Positions 39,648-48,158 of a DNA stretch of 64,000 nucleotides are shown here, piece after piece (the stretch's first letter is position 1; each line of letters starts with the position of its first letter). The notes under the pieces were generated by a model. It was not told the DNA's origin. It made no database searches and worked only from the letters and a program-made list of their open reading frames with translations. The DNA comes from Candidatus Dechloromonas phosphoritropha (lineage in GTDB: Bacteria; Pseudomonadota; Gammaproteobacteria; Burkholderiales; Rhodocyclaceae): NCBI GenBank assembly GCA_016722705.1, contig JADKGN010000004.1, positions 1,736,001 through 1,800,000 of the forward strand, read 5' to 3'. The translations under genes were made by a program, and so were the position numbers.

Positions 39648-40987
39648 AACCTCTTTGCTTTGTCCTGATGCCCTTCGGCAAAAAGAACATCTCCGCCGGC
39701 CAGACGGTGGATTTCGACGCCATCTACAGCACGCTGATCCAGCCCGCTATCGCCGCCGCCGGCATGGAGCCGCTACGTGCCGACGAGGAGGCGGTGGGCG
39801 GGATGATCCACAAGCCGATGTACGAGCGCCTGATCCTCTGCGACTTCGCGGTGGCCGACCTGACCGGCGCCAATGCCAACGTTTTCTATGAACTGGGCCT
39901 GCGCCACGGCGTGCGGCCGGCGACGACGGTAATGCTGTTTGGCGAGAAGGGGCCGCTGCCTTTCGATGTGGCGCCGCTGCGGACGATCCGCTACGAGTTG
40001 GGGGCGGACGGCAAGCCAGCGGATTCGGCAGCGGGCGCTGCCGGAGTCACCGCCTTCCTCGACGAGGCGCGCCGCAGCAAGGACGAGCCACCCAGGGACA
40101 GCCCGGTGTTCCAGTTGCTCGAAGGCTATGTCGCGCCGGATATCGCCCGACTGAAGACCGATGTCTTTCGCGATCAGGCGCGCTACGCGGCGGCCACCCG
40201 CGAGAAGCTGACGGCCGCCCGCCGCGCCGGAAAGGAGGCGGTGCGGGCGGCGGCAGCCGAACTCGGGGATGTTTCACAGGCCGAAGCGGGCGTGCTGGTC
40301 GATCTGCTGCTCTCGTACCGGGCCGTCAGCGACTGGCAGGCGATGGTCGATCTGGTCGCGGCCTTTCCCAAGCCCTTGGGCCAGAGCACGCTGGTGCGCG
40401 AGCAGCAGGGCTTCGCGCTCAATCGCCTGGGTCGGAAGGACGAGGCGGAAGCCGTACTCAAGGAGATAATCGCCGTGCGCGGGGCGAGCAGCGAGACCAA
40501 TGGGCTGCTAGGTCGCGTCTACAAGGATCGCTGGGAGGCCGAGCAGAAGGCCGGCAATGCCTTCGCCGCCCGGGGCTGGCTCAAGAAGGCCATCGCTACC
40601 TACCTGCAGGGCTTCGAGAGCGACTGGCGGGACGCTTATCCGGGAATCAACGCCGTGACGCTGATGGAACTGGCATCGCCGCCCGACCCGCGTCGCGGCG
40701 AGTTGCTGCCAGTGGTGACCTATGCCGTCAAGCGGCGCCTCGCCAAAGGGACGCCGGACTACTGGGATCACGCGACCCTGCTTGAACTGGCTGTCCTGTC
40801 CCGCGATCAGGGGGCGGCGGAGGATGCAGCCGCCAACGCGCTCGCCGCCGTTCGCGAACTCTGGGAACCGGAGACGACGGCCCGCAATCTGTCGCTGATT
40901 GGTGCGGCACGGGCGGCCAGCGGGGAACAGCCGGCCTGGGCTGACGACATCGAAAAGGCGCTTTTCGCCAAAGCCGCTGGCCAATGA
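39644..40987 (+). CDS. Nucleoside 2-deoxyribosyltransferase/TIR-like domain fused to a TPR (DUF4071-like) scaffold
   Basis: A 447-residue protein. The N-terminus (about 1-130) matches the nucleoside deoxyribosyltransferase superfamily, relatives of TIR: FVLMPFGKK, Asp72 in AVADLTG and Glu83 in NANVFYELGLRHG, the positions of the catalytic Asp and Glu in that fold. Residues about 150-447 are helical repeats (VREQQGFALNRLGRKDEAEAVLKEI, NGLLGRVYKDRWE, AARGWLKKAIATYLQGFE, GINAVTLMELA, LLPVVTYAVKRRL). That pattern is typical of DUF4071/TRAF-binding TPR proteins, also found in animal ASK kinases. Overlaps the hydrolase gene (ATGA), so all three are co-translated. A nucleotide- or NAD-derivative-handling role is inference. 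Confidence 0.8.
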   Translation: MKPLCFVLMPFGKKNISAGQTVDFDAIYSTLIQPAIAAAGMEPLRADEEAVGGMIHKPMYERLILCDFAVADLTGANANVFYELGLRHGVRPATTVMLFGEKGPLPFDVAPLRTIRYELGADGKPADSAAGAAGVTAFLDEARRSKDEPPRDSPVFQLLEGYVAPDIARLKTDVFRDQARYAAATREKLTAARRAGKEAVRAAAAELGDVSQAEAGVLVDLLLSYRAVSDWQAMVDLVAAFPKPLGQSTLVREQQGFALNRLGRKDEAEAVLKEIIAVRGASSETNGLLGRVYKDRWEAEQKAGNAFAARGWLKKAIATYLQGFESDWRDAYPGINAVTLMELASPPDPRRGELLPVVTYAVKRRLAKGTPDYWDHATLLELAVLSRDQGAAEDAAANALAAVRELWEPETTARNLSLIGAARAASGEQPAWADDIEKALFAKAAGQ

Positions 40988-41043
40988 TCTGGCGGGTGGC
41001 AACGATGAAGCGGCGTCACCCGTAGTTCCCGGGAACGGTCTGC

Positions 41044-41085
41044 GCTGCAGGGCCAGCGGACTCGAATCCGGGAAATCCCTGCAGC
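41044..41085. other. Inverted repeat between convergent genes
   Basis: GCTGCAGGG (41044-41052) and CCCTGCAGC (41077-41085) form a perfect 9-bp stem around a 24-base loop that itself contains CGGA/TCCG. It lies between the end of the TIR operon and the convergent selD. There is no T run, so it may be a weak bidirectional terminator or an unrelated structured element. Confidence 0.45.
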
Positions 41086-41134
41086 AAGACGGTGTTCACC
41101 GGTCATCCACGGTCAACAGCGATTCCTGGGCTGT

Positions 41135-42196
41135 TTAGCAGATGGTCAGTAGGGCTTCGCCGCGCGCTCCGGCCTCGCCGATCTCGGTTGCGCTCGCAAA
41201 GCCGTGCTTCCGGAAGATCTCCAGAACCGCGCCGACGCTGTCCGCGCTGCAGGAAACCAGCAGGCCGCCGCTGGTCTGCGGATCGGTCAGCAGGGCCTGA
41301 TCCGCCGCTGCGAAGCCTTCAGGCAGGGCGATGTCGTGGCCATAGGATGCGAAGTTGCGCCCCGAGGCGCCGGTGACGATGCCTCCTTCCGCCAGACTGC
41401 GCACACCGTCGATCAGCGGCACGCGCGACCAATTGATGTTCAGGCTGCACTCTGCGCCGCGTGCCAGTTCGAGCGCATGGCCGGCGAGCCCGAAGCCGGT
41501 GACGTCGGTCATCGCGTGCACGCCGGGCAGGGCGGCGAGTTCGGGGCCGGGGGTGTTCAGTTGGGTCGTGATTTCGATCATTTTGGCGTAGCCGGTGGCG
41601 TCGACCGCATCCTTCTTCAAGGCGGCCGAGAGGATGCCGACACCGAGCGGCTTGCCGAGGATCAGACGGTCGCCGACGCGGGCGCCGGCATTGCGCTTGA
41701 CCAGCTTTGGGTGAACCAGCCCGAGCGCGACCAGGCCGTAGATCGGCTCGACGGAATCGATGCTGTGGCCGCCGGCGATCGGGATGCCGGCGGCGCGGCA
41801 GACTGCTTCGCCGCCTTCGAGAATGCGCGCGATGACTTCCGGCGGCAGCACGTTGATCGGCATACCGACCAATGCCAGCGCCATGATCGGTTTGCCGCCC
41901 ATGGCATAGACGTCGGAAATGGCGTTGGTCGCGGCGATGCGCCCGAAGTCGTAGGGATCATCGACGATCGGCATGAAGAAATCGGTGGTGGCGATCAGTG
42001 CCTGTTCGTCGTTTAGTTTGTAAACGGCGGCATCGTCGGCGGTTTCGATGCCGACCAGCAGTTCCGGCGGCAGTGGCAGCGGCAGGCGGTTGCCGCCCTT
42101 GAGGATTTCGCTCAGCAGGCCGGGCGCAATCTTGCAGCCGCAGCCGCCGCCGTGCGAGAGCGAGGTCAGGCGCGGGGTGGTGGTGGTCATTGTCAT
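41135..42196 (-). CDS. selD: Selenide, water dikinase (selenophosphate synthase)
   Basis: SelD makes selenophosphate from selenide and ATP for selenocysteine and selenouridine synthesis. The 353-residue protein has the N-terminal catalytic motif HGGGCGCKI with Cys (not Sec) at the reactive position and its Lys, the ATP/Mg motifs DDAAVYKLNDEQALIATTDFF, the AIRS-family DVYAMGGKPIMALAL and the late GFGLAGHALELARG and ADQALLTDPQTSGGLL. Start preceded by AAGGA. No selA, selB or tRNA-Sec is seen in this window, so the selenium partners are elsewhere. Confidence 0.95.
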   Translation of the reverse strand: MTMTTTTPRLTSLSHGGGCGCKIAPGLLSEILKGGNRLPLPLPPELLVGIETADDAAVYKLNDEQALIATTDFFMPIVDDPYDFGRIAATNAISDVYAMGGKPIMALALVGMPINVLPPEVIARILEGGEAVCRAAGIPIAGGHSIDSVEPIYGLVALGLVHPKLVKRNAGARVGDRLILGKPLGVGILSAALKKDAVDATGYAKMIEITTQLNTPGPELAALPGVHAMTDVTGFGLAGHALELARGAECSLNINWSRVPLIDGVRSLAEGGIVTGASGRNFASYGHDIALPEGFAAADQALLTDPQTSGGLLVSCSADSVGAVLEIFRKHGFASATEIGEAGARGEALLTIC

Positions 42197-42242
42197 TCCT
42201 TGTTATTGAGTTTGGCGGGTTGGTGGCGGTTAGGGATTCTGT

Positions 42243-42950
42243 TCATTCGCCGTAGCGGCCGAGGCCATCGACATCAAGCACATTGATGCCACCGTATTCG
42301 CTGCGCACCAGCCCGGCGTCCTCGAGCACCTTGAGCCCCTGGTTTGCCCGCTGTCGCGAGACGCCGGCGAGGTAGCCCAGTTCTTCCTGGGAAATCCGCA
42401 GCAGGCGATTGGTTCCCGGGTAGAGGACAGGGTTGAAGAGCGCCGCGAGGCAGCGGGCGATGCGCGCATCGGGGTCGAGCATGCGCTCGTTTTCGATCAT
42501 GCCGATGAATTGTCCGAGGCGTTCGTTCAACTGGATGATCAGGTAGCGGTTGAAGGGAATACTGTGATCCATCAGCCACAGGAAGGTGCTGCGGTTCATG
42601 AAGGCGACGCGGGTTTCGCGCAGCGCCATGACATCGTAGCGCCGGGTTTCCTCCTTGAGCAGCGAACCCTCGCCGAACCAGCCGCCGGAACCGATGCCGA
42701 TCAGCGAAGTGGTTTTGCCGGTGGTCCAGTGGTTGGCCATCTTGCCCAGGCCATCGACGATACCCATCCAGTAGTCGACCGATTCCCCCTTCATGCAGAT
42801 GAAGGCGCCGGCGGCAAATGTCCGTTCGCAGGTTCCGGCCAGCGCCCGCGACATTTCGGACTCGGTCAGTTCTTGGCCCCAAAGAGAGTTGCGCAGAAGC
42901 TCCTCAGCGCTTTTCAAGATTATTGTTCCCAAATGTCCGCCGGATGACAA
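42243..42950 (-). CDS. Crp/Fnr-family transcriptional regulator
   Basis: A regulator of up to 235 residues with an N-terminal cyclic-nucleotide-binding-fold domain (FAAGAFICMKGESVDYWMGIVDG, GGWFGEGSLLKEETRRYDVMAL) and a C-terminal winged helix (ISQEELGYLAGVSRQRANQGLKVLEDAGLV). There is no ATG near the expected start: the frame opens with TTG at 42950, and a TTG at 42917 with GGGA nine bases upstream is an alternative. No FNR-type cysteine cluster is present. It lies 46 bases upstream of selD on the same strand and is divergent from the acyl-CoA ligase, so it may regulate the acid-uptake cluster (inference). Confidence 0.85.
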   Translation of the reverse strand: MSSGGHLGTIILKSAEELLRNSLWGQELTESEMSRALAGTCERTFAAGAFICMKGESVDYWMGIVDGLGKMANHWTTGKTTSLIGIGSGGWFGEGSLLKEETRRYDVMALRETRVAFMNRSTFLWLMDHSIPFNRYLIIQLNERLGQFIGMIENERMLDPDARIARCLAALFNPVLYPGTNRLLRISQEELGYLAGVSRQRANQGLKVLEDAGLVRSEYGGINVLDVDGLGRYGE

Positions 42951-43100
42951 TTATAAGCCGGCGATTACCCATAGACTCTGCGTGAACAATGCCTCATTGC
43001 AGTTGTGCACCGCAACGTTTACGTGGGCACGCACTTTGGACACAATGCGGGACGAACGCCAGACCGTGTCCCGGCGCGGCGCGGCGAAGAGGAGACAAGA

Positions 43101-45068
43101 ATGGCCGTACAGGCAAATTCGGGATCGCCGGGCGGGCTCCACACCTTCCCGCGCTTGCTGCTCGATCACGCGAGGAATCGCCCTGACGCTCCGGCGATGC
43201 GTGAAAAGTACCTCGGGATCTGGCAGACGCTGTCCTGGGCTGAGGTTGCCGAACGCGTGCGGGCACTCGCCTGCGGTCTCGCCGAGCTCGGATTCAGGCG
43301 TGGCGACAACCTGGCCATCATCGGCGACAACCGGCCGCACCTTTACATGATGATGTGCGCCGCCCAGGCCCTGGGCGGGGTGCCGGTTCCGCTGTACCAG
43401 GACGCTGTGGCCAACGAGATGCTGTTCGTGATGCAGGATGCCAGCATCCGCTTCGCGGTCGTCGAGGACCAGGAACAGGTCGACAAGTTGCTGGAGATCA
43501 TGGCGCAGGTCGGCACGCTGGAACACATCATCTATGACGATGCACGCGGGATGCGGCACTACACCCTGCCCTTCCTGCACGACATTCAGGGACTGATCGA
43601 AATGGGGCGGATCCATGACCGCAACCATCCCGACGTCTTCGACAACGAAGTCAGCAAGGGTCATCACGATGACGTTTCGGTCATGCTCTACACGTCCGGG
43701 ACGACCGGAAAGCCGAAAGGCGTCTGCCAGACGCACACCGCGTTCATCTCCGCCGCGCAGGGAGGCGTGCAGGTCGACCACATGAGCGGTGACGGAGACA
43801 TCCTTTCCTACCTGCCGATGGCGTGGGTCGGCGATCATCTGTTCTCCTATGCCCAGGCACTGGTGGCCGGGTTCACCATCAACTGCCCGGAGTCCGCCGA
43901 AACCGTGATGACCGACCTGCGCGAGATCGGCCCGACCTACTATTTCGCCCCGCCGCGGGTCTTCGAAGGACTGCTGACTTCCGTGATGATCCGCATGGAA
44001 GACGCGGGCAAGTTGAAGCAGCGGCTGTTCCATCATTTCATGGGCGTCGCCAAGCGCTGCGGTGGGGCCATTCTCGATGGCAAGCCGGTAGGCGCCAGCG
44101 ATCGCCTGCAGTACTGGCTCGGGAACGTGCTGATTTACGGGCCGTTGCGCAACGTGCTCGGCATGAGCCGCATCCGCGTGGCCTATACCGCCGGCGCGGC
44201 GATCGGCCCCGAACTGTTCAGTTTCTTCCGTTCGATCGGCATCAATCTCAAGCAACTCTACGGGCAGACCGAAACCTGCGCCTATGTCTGCCTGCAGCCC
44301 GACGGCCAGGTCAAGTCGGATACCGTCGGCGCGCCGGCGCCGGGCGTCGAAATCAGGATCGCCGACAATGGCGAAGTTCTGGTCAGGGGGCCGATGCTGC
44401 TCAAGGGTTACTACAAGCAGCCGGACGCCACAGCCGAGTCGATCAACGCCGACGGCTACTTCATGACCGGCGATGCCGGTTTTCTCGACGCCGACGGCCA
44501 CCTCAAGATCATCGACCGCGCCAAGGATGTCGGCAAGCTCGCCAATGGCGCAATGTATGCGCCCAACTACATCGAAAACAAGCTCAAGTTCTTCCCACAC
44601 GTCAAGGAAGCCGTCTGTTTCGGCAACGCGCGCGAGATGGTCTGCGCCTTCATCAACATCGACGTCGGCGCTGTCGGTAACTGGGCCGAGCGGCGCGGCA
44701 TCACCTATTCGGGGTATACCGATCTGGCGGGCAAGCCGGAAGTGCTCGACCTGCTCCGCGAGTGCGTCGAAAAGGTCAACGCCGATCTGGTCCATGACGC
44801 GATGGTGGCGGATTCGCAGGTTCACCGCTTCCTCGTTCTGCATAAGGAACTCGACCCCGACGACGATGAGTTGACTCGGACGCGCAAGGTGCGCCGCAAC
44901 TTCGTCGCCGAGAAATACGGGGTGCTGATCGACGCGCTCTACGACGGCAGGACATCGCAGTTCATCGAAACCGAGGTCAAGTTCGAGGACGGGCGGCGCG
45001 GCAAGGTAGCTGCCGACCTGCGGATCATCGATGCCAAGACCTTCCCGATCGTCAAAAAGGCAGCTTGA
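43101..45068 (+). CDS. Long-chain-type acyl-CoA ligase (AMP-forming)
   Basis: A 655-residue ANL-superfamily adenylating enzyme that activates a carboxylic acid with ATP and CoA. The A3 P-loop is YTSGTTGKPKGVCQTH, with AMP-binding QLYGQTETCAY and the hinge YFMTGDAGFLDADGHLKIIDRAKD. Length and C-terminal region (FIETEVKFEDGRRGKVAADLR) match the long-chain FadD15-like group rather than acetyl-CoA synthetase. The start at 43101 follows GAGGAG; the frame remains open further upstream but without a ribosome site. It heads a cluster of ABC transporter and CoA-ligase genes; substrate is not determinable from sequence. Confidence 0.9.
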   Translation: MAVQANSGSPGGLHTFPRLLLDHARNRPDAPAMREKYLGIWQTLSWAEVAERVRALACGLAELGFRRGDNLAIIGDNRPHLYMMMCAAQALGGVPVPLYQDAVANEMLFVMQDASIRFAVVEDQEQVDKLLEIMAQVGTLEHIIYDDARGMRHYTLPFLHDIQGLIEMGRIHDRNHPDVFDNEVSKGHHDDVSVMLYTSGTTGKPKGVCQTHTAFISAAQGGVQVDHMSGDGDILSYLPMAWVGDHLFSYAQALVAGFTINCPESAETVMTDLREIGPTYYFAPPRVFEGLLTSVMIRMEDAGKLKQRLFHHFMGVAKRCGGAILDGKPVGASDRLQYWLGNVLIYGPLRNVLGMSRIRVAYTAGAAIGPELFSFFRSIGINLKQLYGQTETCAYVCLQPDGQVKSDTVGAPAPGVEIRIADNGEVLVRGPMLLKGYYKQPDATAESINADGYFMTGDAGFLDADGHLKIIDRAKDVGKLANGAMYAPNYIENKLKFFPHVKEAVCFGNAREMVCAFINIDVGAVGNWAERRGITYSGYTDLAGKPEVLDLLRECVEKVNADLVHDAMVADSQVHRFLVLHKELDPDDDELTRTRKVRRNFVAEKYGVLIDALYDGRTSQFIETEVKFEDGRRGKVAADLRIIDAKTFPIVKKAA

Positions 45069-45091
45069 GATGAGCCGGGGAATATTAACCG

Positions 45092-45195
45092 AAAATACCT
45101 TGACGCGGATTTTGCCGATAAACGCAGATAAATCTTTTTGTCTGGTTTTAAATTTGCATCGATCGGTGCAATCTGCGTCGAATAAAAGGTTTTCA
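45092..45195 (+). repeat. Dispersed leader repeat with AAACGCAGAT / ATCTGCGT arms, copy 1
   Basis: The gap before livG starts AAAATACCTTGACGC, contains AAACGCAGAT (45120-45129) and its near-inverse CAATCTGCGTCG (45169-45180) and ends AAAGGTTTTCAGC at the livG start. The same elements in the same order occur before livH (copy 2). The inverted arms could form a stem in the leader RNA. Confidence 0.7.
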
Positions 45196-45197
45196 GC

Positions 45198-45980
45198 ATG
45201 AGCAAGAAGATCGGCGACGTCATCCTCGACCTCCAGAACATTTCGCTGCGCTTCGGCGGCGTCAAGGCGCTGACCGACATTTCCTTCGACGTCCGTGAAC
45301 ACGAGATACGCGCCATCATCGGCCCCAACGGCGCCGGCAAGAGTTCGATGCTCAATGTCATCAATGGCGTCTACCACCCGCAGGAAGGCAGGATTTTCTG
45401 GCACGGCGTGGAGCGCCGGAAGATGGAGCCGCACATGGCGGCCCGTCAGAGCATCGCCCGCACCTTTCAGAACATCGCGCTGTTCAAGGGCATGAGCGTG
45501 CTCGACAACATCATGACCGGGCGCATCACCAAGATGAAATCCAGTTTCGTCGAGCATGCGCTGTGGTTCGGCCGGGCGAAGAACGAGGAACTGGAGCATC
45601 GCAAGAAGGTGGAAGAGGTCATCGACTTCCTCGAGATCCAGCACATCCGCAAGACGCCGGTCGGCCGTCTGCCCTATGGCCTGCAAAAGCGTGTCGAACT
45701 CGCCCGCGCGCTGGCCGCCGAGCCGGCCATGCTGTTGCTCGACGAGCCGATGGCCGGCATGAACGTCGAGGAAAAACAGGACATGTGCCGTTTCATCCTC
45801 GACGTGAATGACCAGTTCGGTACGACGATCGTGCTGATCGAGCATGACATGGGGGTCGTCATGGATATATCCGACCGCGTTGTCGTCCTTGATTACGGGA
45901 AGAAGATTGGTGACGGCACGCCGGAAGATGTCAAGAACAACGAGGAAGTCATTACGGCCTACCTCGGTGCGGGACACTGA
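45198..45980 (+). CDS. livG: ABC transporter ATP-binding protein, LivG type
   Basis: A 260-residue ATPase of the hydrophobic amino acid transporter family. Walker A GPNGAGKSSMLNVING, Q-loop FQNIALFKGMSV, signature LPYGLQKRVELARAL, Walker B MLLLDEPMAGMN, H-loop IEHDMG and the LivG C-terminal DYGKKIGDGTPEDV are all present. The signature LPYG rather than LSGG is usual for this group. It works with LivF, LivH, LivM and the binding protein downstream. Confidence 0.93.
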   Translation: MSKKIGDVILDLQNISLRFGGVKALTDISFDVREHEIRAIIGPNGAGKSSMLNVINGVYHPQEGRIFWHGVERRKMEPHMAARQSIARTFQNIALFKGMSVLDNIMTGRITKMKSSFVEHALWFGRAKNEELEHRKKVEEVIDFLEIQHIRKTPVGRLPYGLQKRVELARALAAEPAMLLLDEPMAGMNVEEKQDMCRFILDVNDQFGTTIVLIEHDMGVVMDISDRVVVLDYGKKIGDGTPEDVKNNEEVITAYLGAGH

Positions 45981-46001
45981 AGGTGCTTCTGACAATGAAC
46001 A

Positions 46002-46088
46002 AAAATACTTTGACGCAAATAAACGCAGATTTTTTGCAGCTTGATCTGCGCCAATCTGCGTAATCTGCGGCAAGAAAGGTCTTCAACC
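46002..46088 (+). repeat. Dispersed leader repeat with AAACGCAGAT / ATCTGCGT arms, copy 2
   Basis: The livG-livH gap begins AAAAATACTTTGACGC, carries AAACGCAGAT (46021-46030) and three ATCTGCG motifs (GATCTGCGCC, AATCTGCGTA, AATCTGCGG), and ends AAAGGTCTTCAACC at the livH start. It matches the order of elements in copy 1 but with different spacing, so the two are related mobile or duplicated leader segments. Confidence 0.7.
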
Positions 46089-47003
46089 ATGAATTTTTTC
46101 CTGGAAGTCCTGATCGGCGGCCTGCTCTCGGGGGTCATGTACTCCCTGGTCGCGCTCGGTTTCGTGCTGATCTACAAGGCCTCCGGGGTTTTCAACTTTG
46201 CCCAGGGGGCGATGGTCTATCTGGCGGCGCTCTCCGTGGTCGGGGTCATGGAGTGGGGCGCGCCGCTGTGGCTGGCGGTGATCCTCGCCTTCGGCATCAT
46301 GACTCTATTCGGTATCGCCACCGAAAAATTCGTGCTGCGCAAAATGGTCAACCAGCCGCCGATCTCGCTGTTCATGGCGACCATCGGGCTTGCCTTTTTT
46401 ATCGAAGGGGTGGCCCCGATGATCTTCGGCAGCGCGCCGCGGGCACTGGAACTGGGCATTGTCGACGAGCCGATACCGTGGATCCTCGATAACTGGAACA
46501 TGGTTATTTCCAAGTTTGATCTGGTTGCCGCCGGGGTTGCCTCGCTGCTGGTGGCGACGCTGGCTCTGTTCTTCCAGTACACCCGGGTCGGCCGTGCCTT
46601 GCGCGCCGTCGCCGACGACCATCAAGCGGCGCTGTCGATTGGCATACCGCTGCAGCACATCTGGGCCATCGTCTGGGGCGTTGCCGGTTTTGTGGCGCTG
46701 GTCGCCGGCATGATGTGGGGCGCCCGCAATGGTGTGCAGTTTGCGCTCACTTTCACGGCATTGAAGGCGCTGCCGGTGTTGATCCTCGGTGGCTTTACCT
46801 CGGTGCCGGGGGCGATCGTCGGTGGCCTGATCATCGGCGCTTCCGAAAAACTGGCTGAAATCTACATCCCGCCGGTCATGCAGGATTTGTTCGGCGGCAA
46901 TTTCGGCGGCATCGAGGGCTGGTTCCCGTACATGCTGGCACTCATGTTCCTGCTGGTTCGCCCCGAAGGGCTGTTCGGTGAACGCCACATCGACCGCGTA
47001 TAA
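46089..47003 (+). CDS. livH: ABC transporter permease, LivH type
   Basis: A 304-residue inner-membrane permease with about eight hydrophobic segments (LLSGVMYSLVALGFVLIYKA, WLAVILAFGIMTLFGIA, ISLFMATIGLAFFIEGV, AAGVASLLVATLALFF and others) and the LivH coupling segment RALRAVADDHQAALSIGIPL. The start at 46089 (MNFFLEVLIGGLL) fits the family N-terminus; the frame is open back to 46041 through the leader repeat. Confidence 0.92.
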   Translation: MNFFLEVLIGGLLSGVMYSLVALGFVLIYKASGVFNFAQGAMVYLAALSVVGVMEWGAPLWLAVILAFGIMTLFGIATEKFVLRKMVNQPPISLFMATIGLAFFIEGVAPMIFGSAPRALELGIVDEPIPWILDNWNMVISKFDLVAAGVASLLVATLALFFQYTRVGRALRAVADDHQAALSIGIPLQHIWAIVWGVAGFVALVAGMMWGARNGVQFALTFTALKALPVLILGGFTSVPGAIVGGLIIGASEKLAEIYIPPVMQDLFGGNFGGIEGWFPYMLALMFLLVRPEGLFGERHIDRV

Positions 47004-47019
47004 GAGAGGGTAGAAGAAA

Positions 47020-48096
47020 ATGCTTTATCGCGAAGCCGGCCAGTTCAAGACGACCTACGCCGCCGACCAGCAACTGTTCCCGATCCGTCAGGACCGCATC
47101 GCCATCGTCGCCTTGCTCGCCGTCGCGTTCGTCGGCGTGCCGTTGCTGGCCAGCGAGTACTGGTTCTCGGCGATCCTGATCCCGTTCCTGATCTTCGCCC
47201 TGGCGGCACTCGGGCTCAACATCCTGACCGGCTACGCTGGCCAGTTGTCGCTCGGTTCGGCCGCCTTTATGGCGGTCGGTGCGTATGCAGCCTACAACTT
47301 CGAGTTGCGCATCGAGGGCATTCCGCTACTGCTTTCCTTCATTCTTGCCGGGTTGACCGCAGCCGGTGTCGGTATCCTGTTTGGCCTGCCGTCGCTGCGC
47401 ATCAAGGGTTTTTACCTGGCGGTGGCGACGCTGGCCGCGCAATTCTTCATCATCTGGTGCCTGACCAAGTTCCCCTGGCTGTCGAACAACTCGTCTTCCG
47501 GCGTCATCTCGACGCAGCGGCTGATCATCTTTGGACACGAACTAACGACGCCGGTCGAGAAATACCTGCTCGTATTGTCGATCGTCGTCGTCATGGCGCT
47601 GGCTGCCAAGAACATGGTGCGTTCAGCTACCGGGCGCGCCTGGATGGCGGTGCGCGACATGGATGTGGCGGCCTCGGTGATCGGTATCCGCCTGATGCCG
47701 ACCAAACTGCTTGCCTTCGCCGTCAGTTCGTTCTACTGCGGCGTTGCCGGCGCGCTTTATGCCTTCTGCTATCTCGGCTCGGTCGAGCCCGATGGTTTCT
47801 CGCTCGACATGTCGTTCAAGATCCTGTTCATGATTATCATCGGCGGTGTCGGGTCGATCATGGGTAGCTTCCTCGGCGCGGCCTTCATCCTGCTCTTGCC
47901 CATCTTTCTCGATGTGGCACTGCCTTTTGTCGCCGACCTGTTCGACCTGCCCTTTGCCAGCGCTACCGTGTCGCACATCCAGATCGCGATATTCGGTGCG
48001 CTGATCATGTTCTTCCTGATCGTCGAACCACACGGGCTCGCCCGTTTGTGGCAGATTGCCAAGGAGAAACTGCGTCTGTGGCCGTTCCCGCACTAG
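47020..48096 (+). CDS. livM: ABC transporter permease, LivM type
   Basis: A 358-residue permease paired with LivH. After a polar N-terminal 25 residues come hydrophobic helices (IAIVALLAVAFVGVPLLA, FLIFALAALGLNILTGYAGQLSLGSAAF with the family YAGQxSxG motif) and the coupling region GRAWMAVRDMDVAASVIGIRL, then FKILFMIIIGGVGSIMGSFLGA. Good ribosome site (GAGAGGG). Sits 16 bases after livH. Confidence 0.92.
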   Translation: MLYREAGQFKTTYAADQQLFPIRQDRIAIVALLAVAFVGVPLLASEYWFSAILIPFLIFALAALGLNILTGYAGQLSLGSAAFMAVGAYAAYNFELRIEGIPLLLSFILAGLTAAGVGILFGLPSLRIKGFYLAVATLAAQFFIIWCLTKFPWLSNNSSSGVISTQRLIIFGHELTTPVEKYLLVLSIVVVMALAAKNMVRSATGRAWMAVRDMDVAASVIGIRLMPTKLLAFAVSSFYCGVAGALYAFCYLGSVEPDGFSLDMSFKILFMIIIGGVGSIMGSFLGAAFILLLPIFLDVALPFVADLFDLPFASATVSHIQIAIFGALIMFFLIVEPHGLARLWQIAKEKLRLWPFPH

Positions 48097-48158
48097 GAAT
48101 GGCGATTGTTCAAGCCACGGCAGCCCCGTCGTTTTTGTAAACCTGGAGGAGACATTCA

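Noticed and set aside
41041..41090. tRNA (possibly tRNA-Sec) next to selD
   Set aside because: A T-loop-like CTCGAAT string is present but no consistent cloverleaf, acceptor stem or UCA anticodon arm can be formed.
42951..46073. 1,040-codon minus-strand open frame
   Set aside because: It is opposite the acyl-CoA ligase and livG, both of which have clear catalytic motifs on the plus strand; a GC-rich shadow frame.
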